NCBI GenBank assembly: GCA_037447605.1
Contig: CM074804.1
Location: 539,827-603,826, forward strand
Source: Zygnema circumcarinatum
Taxonomy: Eukaryota; Streptophyta; Zygnematophyceae; Zygnematales; Zygnemataceae
Length of the DNA stretch: 64,000 nt
Reading direction: 5' to 3'
Shown here: piece after piece, positions 23,379 through 34,842 of the stretch
Numbering within the stretch: position 1 is the first letter of the stretch
Layout: each line of letters opens with the position of its first letter
Program-made: the position numbers and the translations under genes
The notes under the pieces: model-generated
The model's input: the letters and a program-made list of their open reading frames with translations, nothing else
What the model was told of the DNA's origin: nothing
The model's database searches: none

Positions 23379-25314
23379 TCAAGCCTTCACAAAAATCCGA
23401 AGCTCTCCCCGATCTCCCCGAGACACCCTCAGGTCTTCCTCCAAAAAGGTGGTCTCAAACTCTCCGCTCCTCAAACCAGAAGGAGGCCGAAGGAACTCTG
23501 GAAGCTGCGGAACATTCAAAGGGGGAAGGCCCTTCAGAGCACCCTCCCATTTTACTGAAGTTCGTTCAAAAACTATTCGGATGCCCGCTTTGGCTGCCAT
23601 ACGCCACCATCAATCACCAGAAAATTTCACATCAGACTTACGAACTTGAAGCTGAAGAACGTGTTTAATGAGGTTAACGAAGAAGCAGTCAAAAGGAACA
23701 GAGGAAATAATGAAAAAGTTCCCTGCCAGCAAAGTCGTTTTTTAGCTTCATAGTTCGTACCAAACGTTTCGAAGGTGTGGGCTAAGGTAGCAGTCACTTC
23801 AACACTTGGAAGAGGCCAGGGAGTCCCCAGCTGCAATGTGACAATGTTGTCGAGCTCCAAACTTGTCATATCGATTCGCTGATAAACCTGCATGTCCTCG
23901 TTTGGAAAAACAATCACAAGCACCAAAACAAACTTTCATAGACCCGCTGTTGCATAAAGAATTTTGCGCCTGTCTGGACCGATGCATGTGTACGAGTAGA
24001 AAACAGTTCATGATAGGGGAGAGTTAGCAAGCAGAGAAAGTAAGAAAATACCGAAAATGAGTTCTGACCTGTCCGAGAGTAATGGGCAGTCTTCCCACTG
24101 GTGGACCGGGTCGTTGGCCTCCAAGACTTCCTGACAAAAAGCCACTGCTATAAATAAGCCGCCAGCGACCCTGCAAGAGGGGTAAATCTTCCGGCAGCTC
24201 CACTGACTTTCCGTTTCTTTCTAAGGCTCTGGACGCAGCATCCACCTCCTCGGCATCTTCCTCTGTGGCCACCAGTCCTCGGTCCAGTCCTGCAATGCGC
24301 CTCTGCATGACCGTGTACAGCAACGCAGGAAACAGGAAAAATAGGCAATGACGAGGTTGTGTGTCGATTGCAGTGTGCAGCATACATAAGTGCAAAGGCT
24401 GCACCCGGTTTGCAGGTGCATGGTTTAAATCTAGTCGTCAAGAGCTGGACGGCTAGGCAAGTAATAAGGGAAAACAACGATGCCGATAGATTGGACAAGG
24501 AACTCGACACCTCATTACTTTAACAGCAAAAAAATCTAGTACGAGTTAGCAATAGCGACTACCTAGAGGCTTTGCAAAAAGAAACCTTAAAAGGACCAGC
24601 CAAGCAGGAATTAAGATTGACCATGGAAGGTCTTGCACGGCCCATCGTAGCTAGCTGAGCTTTTGCAGAGAAAAAGAAAAACCAATTCAAAAATAATGGA
24701 CAATAGAAGTCAAATGCATCCAACAGTGATAAGAAATGGCGGAGCATTTGCAAATAGACAAAGAATAAACAATAAAACAAAAAAACGGTACTTAGCTGTG
24801 GATGAAACTGCTAAAGGCCAGTTACGAGCTCTACGGAAATTTCCATTTCTCTGAGGAGTTAACAAATGACTTGGTTCGTTGCTGCCTTCAGTCCAATAAA
24901 CACTCAACAGATGCATGTTTATGTGTGCAACACTCTCCCGTCGACTCAAATTCCAGCATTTTCAGCTGCTTTGCAGCTGAATCTTACCAAGAGCTCTGAC
25001 TTGAGAGAAGCCAAGTCCGGAAGTGAGGGCCCAACATCCTGCATTTCTGCAATCGCTGCTCTTGCTGCGCCATGCTTCTTCCTTCCAGCTAGCCCTTCCC
25101 ACCGTCTCCCACAGTATCCACACGGAGGCAGGAGCTCCCTCTCAAACCTCTTTTCCCTAACCATGACTGCTTCCCTTCTTCCCGCTGGCACACAGAGGCG
25201 GGCGGGACATGAGCCGCTGCTCTTAGACAGAGCCGGAGCAAAGGCCCTTCCTGCAGAGGAAGAGGCATGTGAGAGGGCATCAGCGGAGAAGAGAGAGGGA
25301 GACGAGACCGCCAT
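23379..25314 (-). CDS. Plastid-lipid-associated protein (fibrillin/PAP family)
   Basis: Minus-strand exons are 25314-24988, 24302-24069, 23887-23761 and 23593-23379, giving 300 residues with matched phases. The first about 95 residues are rich in Ser, Ala and Arg with few acids, as in a chloroplast transit peptide. The PAP/fibrillin domain follows: IAGLDRGLVATEEDAEEVD, LLQGRWRLIYSSGFLSGSLG, RPGPPVGRLPITLGQVYQRI, ATLAHTFETF, IRIVFERTSVKWEG, and RVSRGDRGELRIFV near the C-terminus. Fibrillins are lipocalin-like proteins of plastoglobules and thylakoids that bind lipids and aid photoprotection or plastoquinone handling. The subgroup cannot be fixed without a tree; the GRRPG/LPVTLGQV signature favours a thylakoid/plastoglobule form. 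The gene is head to head with the next gene; the two ATGs are about 180 nt apart. Confidence 0.93.
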
Positions 25315-25493
25315 GGCTACCCGAGATTTTAGGGTTGAAATGCGAGAGGGAGACGAGGGAGAGCGTTCGTTCTCAAACGGAAGGCGGAAAGGAGAGAGCG
25401 CCGCTATCTTTGCAGCGCTTCTCTGTCGCGGCCATCAAGAGCTTGCTGCTCTCAGGGAAAGAGGAGCGCCTGTGAAAGTTTCCAGCTGCAGCC

Positions 25494-28400
25494 ATGGGGA
25501 GGTCTGTAGAGATTCCACCTTTTGAGAGAGCTCTCAAGTTTATAGGACGCCTTGCTGTGCGGTTATGGGAGAGCAAGGGCGAATCTTCTCAGCCATGGCC
25601 GGAGGAGGTGCTGGAGTCTACTCTCCGTGGTGCTGTCAGAGACCTTCCTCCTGGTAAGCTGAAAGCCGCACTCCAGTCTGATCCATGGAGGTTTTCAGCA
25701 GCTCTGGCAGATCGTCTGCAAACGTTTTCAAAAGCAGACCGTCAAGCTGAAGATGAAAGCCCTTTAGGTAGGGAGATAGTTGCAAATGAAGCAGAAAGGG
25801 TGGTTGCAAGCGAGCAAGTAGCTGTAGAGCAGGATTTGCGGACTCTTCCTGAGAAGCAGCTCCGTGCCGTTGAAGTGGGCGAGCTGCTGACCAGCAGAGG
25901 CTACCTCAAGTCAGCAATTGCAGCAATTGAGGCTGCACATGCAGGCCTGCCCACTGTTGCAGACGGTGACCGATGGCGGAGAGGGCTTCAGCGATTGTTA
26001 CGAGCACGACAGGACCCTCCCTGGGAACTTTGGTCTGTTTATGCTGGGCTTGTATGGACATTAGAGAGTGGAACAGAGGAGACTTGGAAATTAAGCGAGA
26101 AGGTTTTGCGCTCATGGCCTGCATCGGTGGAGCTGGTCGAAGTCTCGGACAAGGCTGATTTAGGTTCCATATCGGCAGATGTGGCGGCTGCACAAGGTTT
26201 ATTGAAGGCCCTTAAGGAAAGTTCGTGTCTATTCCGCAAGCCGGAGTTTGGAATAGCAGCTTTGGAACCTGTTGCAGGTGTTATTATCTCCATTGTCATG
26301 ACTTTGGCGAGTATTGCAGCAGAAGGTCCCAAGGGCTTGAAAGAAAAATTGACCGAAAAGGGTGCCAGTCGAAACAAAGACTTGAGGGCAAAGTTGAAGC
26401 TATTGCAGACCATGGCTGCCGACTTGGCGTCAACTGCTGCTATCAGGCGTCTCTTATCTTCAAAAAGCTCTTTACCCGAGACTTCCCTGCCTCCTTGTCC
26501 ACCTCCTTTCCCAGGCGGTTTAATTGCAAGTTTCCGAGCTGAATCTAGGGAAGTCTCTACAGTTGAACGAGCGGCTGGCGTCTTGGAAAAAATTGTAGTC
26601 CTTAGAATGGTAACTGAAATTCTTACTCACAAGTTCAAGAGGAAGGTGAACGGCACCGTTAGAGAGACCATTACCGAACCTGGAGCACTTTTTTACTTGA
26701 AGAGTAGTGAGGTGGCTCAGTTGCAGCAACTGGCCATCCAAGTGATCGCTGATGTAGCCGGTGACTCCTTGGGTATGTCTCAACCCCGTCATTCCAATGT
26801 AGGTAGGAATTCAAGCAGCTCGGTTCAGTGATGTAAGCTGACGTTTAATTATTTCACTGGTGGCATGAAAAACTCCTGCAGTTTGTGATTTTTGAGCACT
26901 TCTTCAAATCTAGAGGTGCCTTAATCAAAAATACTGTGGACATATTTTTTTTGCAACACGAAAGATGCATGCTAACTGCAGTCAAGTCACCTGTGCATTG
27001 TAGTAGATACTATGTCGAGTGTTGATCGACAGGTGGATCTATTTCATGCCATTAGTCCTTGCAAACTCCTATTCAACTGCCTTTTCTGGGCGTTTGCTCT
27101 CTATTTGTGAACCAGGAGGGGTACTGGACCTTCTCCTTCGTCCTGAGCTTTGCCTTACATCTTGTCTGGTATGTACTCATCGGACAGTCTTATTTCAAAT
27201 TGAAGAATTTGACTAACTCTTTGGCTTGACCTTTTTGCTGAAAGCTGAACTATAGTTTTTTTGTACCTAGCATATCATATGCCATCGTTGTATCAACCGC
27301 AACATTGCCTTTATTCAAAAAGTGGGAGCAACAACTGTATCGCTTTAAGGCTTATAGACTTCTGTCTGGTTGCAATAAGAGCTTGGTATAATGAACAAAT
27401 GGTTTCAATGCGGCTCTTTGTCTGCAATCGCATGGCATGATCAGCAAAGTGGAATTTCACTTTTGTGGATTTACATAGACTGCACATTCCGTGTCAGATC
27501 TTTTTTTTTTTTTAGATATATTCTCTTTTGTGCCTACCATTTTTCCAGACATTGCAAGCAAGGGTGTCTGGAAATCGGAGCAATGTTATTCCAATTTGAT
27601 TGTCGCTAGGTTTGGAATTTGGTGCTGGAAGGGAAACCACAGCTACGATTGCATACAGCATATTTCGCATCCTCCCTTTGCTGCTTCCTGAAGCCCGTTC
27701 TATTCAACAAACCCTTTTGAGTCAATGTACTTATACTCTTACTCTTACTCTTATGTACTCTTACTCTTATGTACTTATACTCTTTTGCCTGTGTTTCCTC
27801 AGAATGAAGTTGAGAAAGCTGTGCTCCAAGGAGCCTTATATTCGGCAGTGCTTGTCGATGTGGGTCTCGAGCAGTTTCCCGGTGGAACAAGCTCTCAGAG
27901 GAAGGACGTCGAGTTGATTTATCTTATGAGAATGGCTGTTGCACGGAAAGGAATGATGCTTTTCCGGTGAGTATTTAGTTCAGACCAACAGTTCAAAATT
28001 GCAGCTTGCAAGAAATTATCCTATGAAGCTTGGTTCTTATTGTAACAAATGTCGGTAATTTATCGTGTGTATGAATATAGATATTGTTGCCCTTTGAAAG
28101 GCAATGAAATCAGGGTTATGAGAACTATTAAAGACATCAGGGCAAGCTCAACCAGGGGTTTATAGCGCTTTATATAGCATTGCAGGAAGGCTTTCGCAGT
28201 GGGAGGGTTTAAAACTCTAGGAAGGATACAGAATGTTTCTGTAGCAGAAACATGCAACCTCAAATTAGAAGAAAATGGAAGCTATGGAAAAAAGGGACGC
28301 TCTGATTCATCTCAGAAGCTGATTGCACGCTGTCTGATTCTCCTTGCTTTCCAGGAAGAGGGGAGAGCGGAGCAGAGCTGTGGCTATAGCAGCAGCTGCA

Positions 28401-30602
28401 AGTAAGCTGAGGGTGCCACCTCGGCTGCTGGAAAAACTTCAAGATTTGAAGGCCCAAGGAATGGTCCCAACTGGAGTTTCACTGCCCTCTTCAGCCCTGA
28501 AAGGAAGCTCGAGGACTTTGACAGGTCTGCACCAATTTCTATGCTTGTTTTCATTGACGGGCCTCTGCACGAAACTAAACTGACTAGATTTTACAATTAT
28601 CTGGATGCGATTCGATTTTCGGATATTTATATATCTCCGCTATCTTGAAAGTTGGTGATCAGAGGTGGCTGGTGTCTTAGCCGTGTGCAGAAATCCATTT
28701 CGTGGAAAGATCGTTTTTTGTTTGTTTGAAGGCAGGTAGGGAGGATAGAAAATTTACCGCTCTTTCTGCATCGCTTTTCATTTTGCAGCCCTCCTCACTG
28801 ATGTCTCCAACGACACTCTCCTGCAGCTGCTTCTGTCTGCTGCTTCTGGCAGAGAGGATGAGGGATTGAAGGGCTTAACAGACAGTGCAGAGCCTGCCCT
28901 TAAGACTGAAAGAGCAGGAGAGGCAGAGAGTACAGGAGCTGAAGCAGAAGTCCCTCTCTTCTTCCTTGACACAAAGGGTGATCCCGCGATAGCTGTTGGA
29001 ATTGGTAGCGTTGATGAGGACGATAATGAAGGGAATGAGGATATTGGAAATAGGGCATTTGCTGCAGCAGCACTGGCAATGAGAGGGAAGGGAAGTCAGA
29101 AAAGAGGACGCAGAAAGAGTGATGGAGATCCGGTGGTAAGTGAGTCTCTATTGCGAGTAAAGAAGGGTCGTCATGGAGGAAGGGAGTGGGTCAGTGATGG
29201 AGAGGAGAGTGGGGGAGGGAGTGAGGGAGAACCTCACTCTTTGTTGAAGAGATGGAAGGCTATGGAAAAGCCAAAAAGTGGCGGAGGGAACAGTGGGAAG
29301 GAGCAGATGAGCGATGAGGAGGAAGGAGAGGCTGCTGATGGGATGGAGGTAGAGATGCATGATGATCATGAGGATGCAAAGGAGGATGTAATCACGGAAG
29401 AAGAGTTTAGGGTCGAAAGTTATGTGGTGAATTCTGCTTCTCCATCGGCTAAAAGTGGCGGAGGGAACAGTGGGAAGGAGCAGATGAGCGATGAGGAGGA
29501 AGGAGAGGCTGCTGATGGGATGGAGGTAGAGATGCATGATGATCATGAGGATGCAAAGGAGGATGTAATCACGGAAGAAGAGTTTAGGGTCGAAAGTTAT
29601 GTGGTGAATTCTGCTTCTCCATCGGCTCCCAAGGAGCAGGATGATGGTGAAGCAGTAGAGGCTGAATTGGAGGATGTTGGAGTGAATCATACTCCAGATA
29701 CTAAAGGCTTTCTGGTGTTTAGGGATAGGGAAGAAGGGAAGGAAAGTGGGCCTGACAATGAGGAAGGAAAGGATGATCATGATGAAGCAATGGAGGGCAA
29801 GCTTATAGACCTTGGAATGAGTCACACTCCAAATATTGAAAGCTTGGAGGAAGGAGTGCAGGACGAACCGGAGGTGGGTGGGATTGAAGAAGAGGAGAAA
29901 AAGGTCACCCCTAAGGTCCGAGTCCTTCGCAACCGAACAGTTAGTAAAGTAACTCCAAAATCAAGGCGGAAAAGGAAGCCTGCTGAGGAGGTTGAGTTGG
30001 GAAGTGAGGAGGCAGAACAGGCTCCAAAGAGGACCCAGCGGTTAAGAAGCACACGGAAGGCAGGAAAACGTACTGTGGGAGATTTGGAAAAAGAGGAAGG
30101 AGGAGGAGAAGAGGTGAAGGAAATGGCGGGAGAGGCTGAGGAGGTGTCAATTGACGGAGAGCAGCTTCTGAAGACTCCGCTTCTTCAAGTGAAGCCTGAC
30201 TCCCCTTCACTAACAGGGAGAAAGAAGGGCAGACGGACCAAGGAGCCAAGTGAAGTGCAGGCAAGTGAGGATGCTCCTCCTCTGATCACAAAGGAAAAAG
30301 TGAAAAGGGGATCAAAGGAGTCAGAAGAAGAGGTCGATGCTCCTCCTCTGAACACAGAGAAAGAAGTGGAAGGGGGGTCTAAGAAGTCGGAAGAAGAAGG
30401 GAACGGTGAGAAGGAGGACTACATATCTCCATTGCATACAAGGAGTGGAAGAGTTGCTGGTCTTCCAGCTTCAGCCATGGCTACCACTGGCAAGAAGGCC
30501 CCCAGAAAGGGGAGAGGAGCCTCTGCAATGGTTACAAGGAGTGTGGGCAGGCCAAGCAGGGCAAGGCAGGCTGTGGCTATGATGTCAGAGAAGGATGACT
30601 GA
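25494..30602 (+). CDS. Unrecognised 1159-residue protein with acidic middle and basic tail
   Basis: Exons are 25494-26772, 27116-27168, 27803-27966, 28355-28524 and 28789-30602, giving 1159 residues with all phases matched. I do not recognise the family. The first about 590 residues look alpha-helical and leucine-rich (for example LRAVEVGELLTSRGYLKSAI, LKAKLKLLQTMAADLAST-like), as in helical-repeat scaffolds. From about residue 600 the chain turns acidic (runs of E/D) with scattered basic clusters such as SRRKRK and RKKGRRTK that could be nuclear localisation signals. The end carries TRSGRVAG, RKGRG and GRPSRAR, which resemble AT-hook-like DNA contacts. An exact 177-nt tandem duplication lies in the last exon. 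A chromatin or nucleolar scaffold is a guess from composition only. The start ATG was chosen because it opens the long frame and lies about 180 nt from the divergent fibrillin gene. Confidence 0.75.
27721..27785. repeat. TACTCTTACTCTTATG short tandem repeat
   Basis: Repeats of TACTCT/TACTTA in the pyrimidine tract just before the exon that starts at 27803. Confidence 0.7.
29274..29627 (+). repeat. Exact 2 x 177-nt coding tandem duplication
   Basis: Positions 29274-29450 and 29451-29627 read identically base for base. The unit is a multiple of three and encodes 59 residues, starting KSGGGNSGKEQMSDEEEGEA and ending SASPSA, so the frame is kept. Confidence 0.95.
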
Positions 30603-31596
30603 GGTGGCGGCAAGCTATTGGCGTTTAAGAAATAGGGCTTTCATTGTGCCTGTGACTCATAGCATTTTTTCCAAGGAAAGGGTGCCTTTTCTCCAACAAA
30701 TGGCTGTTCTTTTTTTTCGGTCCTTGTGCTCGCTGTTCAAATTTGTTGAATTTGAACAGATAAAGAAAGATAGATAGGAGGGATGTGTGCTTCACGGTTC
30801 TCTTTTTTTGAGCCTCAAAACCTTAATCACTGAAGAGGCCCGAGTTGTCAGAAGCCCATCCTCTGTATGCCAACGACTCAGAAACCCAAAACCCCTAAAA
30901 AAAGAATCCTAAAACCCCTACAAGCAAAGATCCAAGAAACCTTTAGAACCTAAAATTCCTTTTGATGACCAATGCACGCCTGCTCTGAGAGGTTGCTCAC
31001 ATCGCATCCTCCCATTTGAACCGATGCAGAAACTACGAGCTACGAGTACTGTTCGGCTTCCGTACGGACTCAAAATTGAGGGCTTTGATCTGGGGTAAAA
31101 CCAGTCCCAGTTGAACTGAGCCTTTCTAAAGTCAATCGGAAGCTCAACCCCGATAAAGACATCCTAAAGTTGAATTCATCTAAGGTCGCGGAAAAATGCA
31201 TTATTTTAAAGTCACAATAAAATTAAATTTTTATAAAGCCATTCTCAAGTTCCATCCCTATAAAGTCACCTTAAAGTGACAATGAGGAATCGTTTCAAAG
31301 TCACTCTAAAGTTATATCTCGATAAAGTTACTGGTAACAAACAGTCCGGGTTCAATCGCCGCCCAGACGCAGTGACAGGCCCTGCAAGCGTCCCCCCATA
31401 TATCAGAGCAACCCCTCGCCCTGCTGCTATTGCTCCCGCTCCTGCTCTGAGGCTTGTCTCATTCTACCCCGCATCACTCACCATCGCTTCATCCCCCTCT
31501 CTGTGTTTTTGAGCTGCCACGCGTATCACAAGCTGCAGAACTGTCAGTCGACGTCATTTCCCGGATAACTTTTGCGCATTTTTTTAGGAAGAGCTG
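30603..31596. other. Intergenic region upstream of UEV1
   Basis: The first part is the 3' region of the previous gene. A degenerate AAAGTC/AAAGTT repeat covers about 31090-31330. No coding signal was found; the rest should include the UEV1 promoter. Confidence 0.55.
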
Positions 31597-33544
31597 ATGA
31601 CAAGCCCTTCAGTAGTTGGTAAGCAAGCCTATATTGTACATGTTTTAGAATGAGTGCAAAATGGAAGAAGCATTGTGAGGAATTGCCTCATCAGTGGAAT
31701 GCGGAAAAGCTGTACATAGCTCGTGAGCTTGATTACTATCAAGAGATCGTTCATCAATTCATGGCTGTGTTAATTAGGCAATGATGCCTATGAGTAACAC
31801 TTTGGTGGCGCTCTGACTCCCTTGCTTGCATGCTGGCTTTCTGTGCAGTTCCCCGCAATTTTAGGCTCCTGGATGAGCTGGACCGAGGAGAGAAGGGCAT
31901 TGGCGATGGCTCTGTGAGCTATGGGATGGAGGATTCAGAAGATGTGTACATGCGCTCTTGGTCGGGAACGATTATTGGACCAAACAATGTAAGCATCACT
32001 CTGCTTGTTTGCTTGCTTGCAGACTGTTTGGACCAGATAGGTCCATGACGACGGCTGTTCCTTCATTGTTTTAGAGGCTTGTGTTTCACATGAATTTTGA
32101 AGGCCTGTTATTTTCTTATTGACAGTAAGGTGTAGGTTAATGGTCGCAGTTTTTGACAGTCATCAGGTTTATGAGCTAAAGAAGGATGCTGAGTGCAGTA
32201 TGTGTTTTTGCAGTTCTTGCAGTATGAAGCAATTAGGGCTATGTTACCAAATGCAGGAGGTTGCATTGTCGTTCATTAGGTTAATATTAAAAAGAAAAAG
32301 ATAGGCTTTTAGGAATTTCGAAAGAAGGAAGGAAGGAAGTTGTTCCACGGGGGTTATGGCAGTATCACTTCGAGAGGAAATGCGTACAACGAGTCTCATT
32401 CTTATTATCATATTGAAATAATCAGTATGTTCTGTTGTGGTAATCAGGGGATAGTTCTTCGCTTAAACACTTCCTGCATTAGCATTCGCTTTGCATTCAA
32501 CGACATGCTTGCAATCGATGTACTTCTATTGTGGCTCTATTTCTCATCATCAGACCTAAAACCCACCTTCAGACTGTCTGTGTTAAGCTGGTTGTTTCCG
32601 GTCCACCATTTTGGATCGAATGCCATGTTTGTGGTTCCATTTTTGGCAAATTTCCATGCCATTGTTGTGCCATGTCTTCCCGTGTACATCAAGCAATCTT
32701 TAATCTGTTATGTGACATGATGTGAAGATGGAAATAGAATCTAGTACTTCTCAGTAGTGTGAGGTGTTACGAGAAGGAGTCTCACTGAGATGCTTTCCTT
32801 TGTGCGCCAGTCTGTGCACGAGGGCCGAATCTACACCGTGAAACTCTATTGTGATAAGGATTATCCTGATCGACCCCCTCGAGTCCGCTTCCAGTCAAGA
32901 ATCCACATGATGTGTGTGAACCAAGATGGAGAAGTAAGTGTCGTTTCCCACTTACTAACCACAAGAACGTTTTTTAGCATTCTTCGGATGTGATCAAAGG
33001 GTGAGCCACTAGTAAGGGCATACCGTCATAATCAGAGGCAGAGAGCACAGGGAGCTAATAAGGTCCGCTTATTTAGGCACCGCTAAAATAGTGCAAATCA
33101 CTCGATTTTTTTCTTGACATGTGCCCTGGCTCTGTATTGAAGCTGTTTCATAAGGTTTGATGTAACACATTGGATGCTCATGTAGTTTTCCATCAGCTCA
33201 GAGGCAGGCCAGCAAGAGCGTGAACTTCAAGGTTCTAACGAGTCAAATCTACATTTATTTGCACATTAGAACGCTCGCAGGTAGCCTTTGCCTGAGCTAA
33301 TATTTTGTCCCTGCCAGGGGAAACTTGGGGGTTATAACTTTTGCTGGGAAAGCTCTATCTTTAGAAAGAAATACACTTTCAGCTATTCACTTGCTCCGTG
33401 CAGGTTGAGCCGCGACACTTCAACATGCTGCAACAGTGGCGCAGAGAATACACCATGGAAAATATTCTTACTGAACTCAGGCGAGAAATGGCTGCTCCTG
33501 GAAACCGAAAACTCCCGCAGCCTCCAGAAGGATCCACCTTCTAG
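31597..33544 (+). CDS. UEV1: Ubiquitin E2 variant UEV1/MMS2
   Basis: Exons are 31597-31618, 31849-31988, 32811-32933 and 33404-33544, giving 141 residues with matched phases. Key blocks are [69 protein letters not shown] and the C-terminal [15 protein letters not shown]. The protein has the UBC fold but no active cysteine where E2 enzymes carry one, as expected for the Uev class. Such proteins pair with Ubc13 and direct the building of Lys63-linked ubiquitin chains in DNA-damage tolerance and signalling. The first coding exon is very short (22 nt), as is common in this family. Intron 2 (31989-32810) is long and holds nothing recognised. Confidence 0.95.
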
Positions 33545-34842
33545 ATATTCTTTTGTATTCAGAAAATATGATCAGTCATTTATTGCTCCCCTCAGCACAC
33601 ACTATTCACCTGCCTCTGTCAAAGAATCGACCACGATGGCTTCCGTATTGGTAAGGGCCCAAGAGAACTTCAGCAACAGAGGTTGAACAGTGTTTCCAGG
33701 TTTCCTGTTTAATTATGAGTTGGTCCGTATTATCTGTTTCTTTGTTTGGTTGCCTTTCTATGGGCTGCCGTTAAAACCAGAAGCAGTTTGTACCAGCGGT
33801 TCTGCTCAGAGGTCTTGAGCTTTGTTCCTTTCGCATAAATTTCCTCTCTATGATCACCATTGCATGCTGTTGATAATGTTCGCGTCATGAATGTGGAGAT
33901 GATGTTAACTCTCCATGATGTAAGGAAAATTGCAAGATGATTATGTTGGATGGTTCTGATGATGTCAATGCTAGTTGACATTATGAAATTTGATATGATG
34001 AGGATGATGTTGTATGCTGTGATGACGCTCTTTACATTGGTCATACGCCTCGGTTGAAGACTGAAGAATTCATCCATGCAGTGCCTATGGTGACAGAATT
34101 ATGGGCCATTCTTCATGGCGAACTATAGTCGTACATCCTCCCATGGCGATTCGACACATGCAACATATGCAATAATAGTCTCGTGCCAAATTGCCATTGG
34201 AATGTGCTTGACCAAAGTATGCAATGGAGAAAGGCCCTTCCTCCCTCCAACGCCATGAACAAATACCATCAACCAAAAGGAACACTGAGCGGCCAAACAA
34301 AGGCATTCAGAAGGCTCGAGAGAAGAGGACGATATACATGGCAATGGATTGCATACAACTCTTAAAACATTTTGAAAAAATGTTGCAAAGCGAATCACTA
34401 TCTCGCTTTGCCATGCTGCCTTACTAAAAACGTTTTCTGATCCCTCTTAGGACAAAAAAATCCTACAATCTCACTACTTATTGATACTACTCTGCCTAAG
34501 CAGCCATTCGACTCCAACAACTACCGGATCCTCTGTTTGACTGTTTCGTGGGGTCTTTTGTCTCATGAGCTGTTCTTTTTGTGCCCATTTCTGGACTTCG
34601 ATGGTTGAGCCACTGCGAGTACCCTCCTTCAATGTTAATAGTGCAGGCTAGTGCTGGTACCCTTTCTGCAGTGTACTCCCATCCGTACGACCTTCTTCTG
34701 CCATATGTACCGTCCCTACCGTACTGCTTCGGTCCTCTCAGGTCTCAACATGAAGGATCGTCAGGTCGAAAAGAAAAGGTGATACCTTTTAGGACAAAAG
34801 AAGGAACGCGAGATGCTGCAAGCCTGCAAGGCGGCTTCAGCA
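33545..34842. other. Intergenic region between convergent genes
   Basis: No gene was supported between the UEV1 and LST8 stops. A GATGATGTT-like degenerate repeat covers about 33860-34030. Open frames near 34085-34430 on both strands have no recognisable protein character. Confidence 0.55.

Noticed and set aside
29148-29825. Minus-strand hydrophobic frame of 225 codons with an internal repeat
   Set aside because: Complement of the acidic coding exon (GAA/GAG read backwards gives Leu/Phe/Ser); not a membrane protein.
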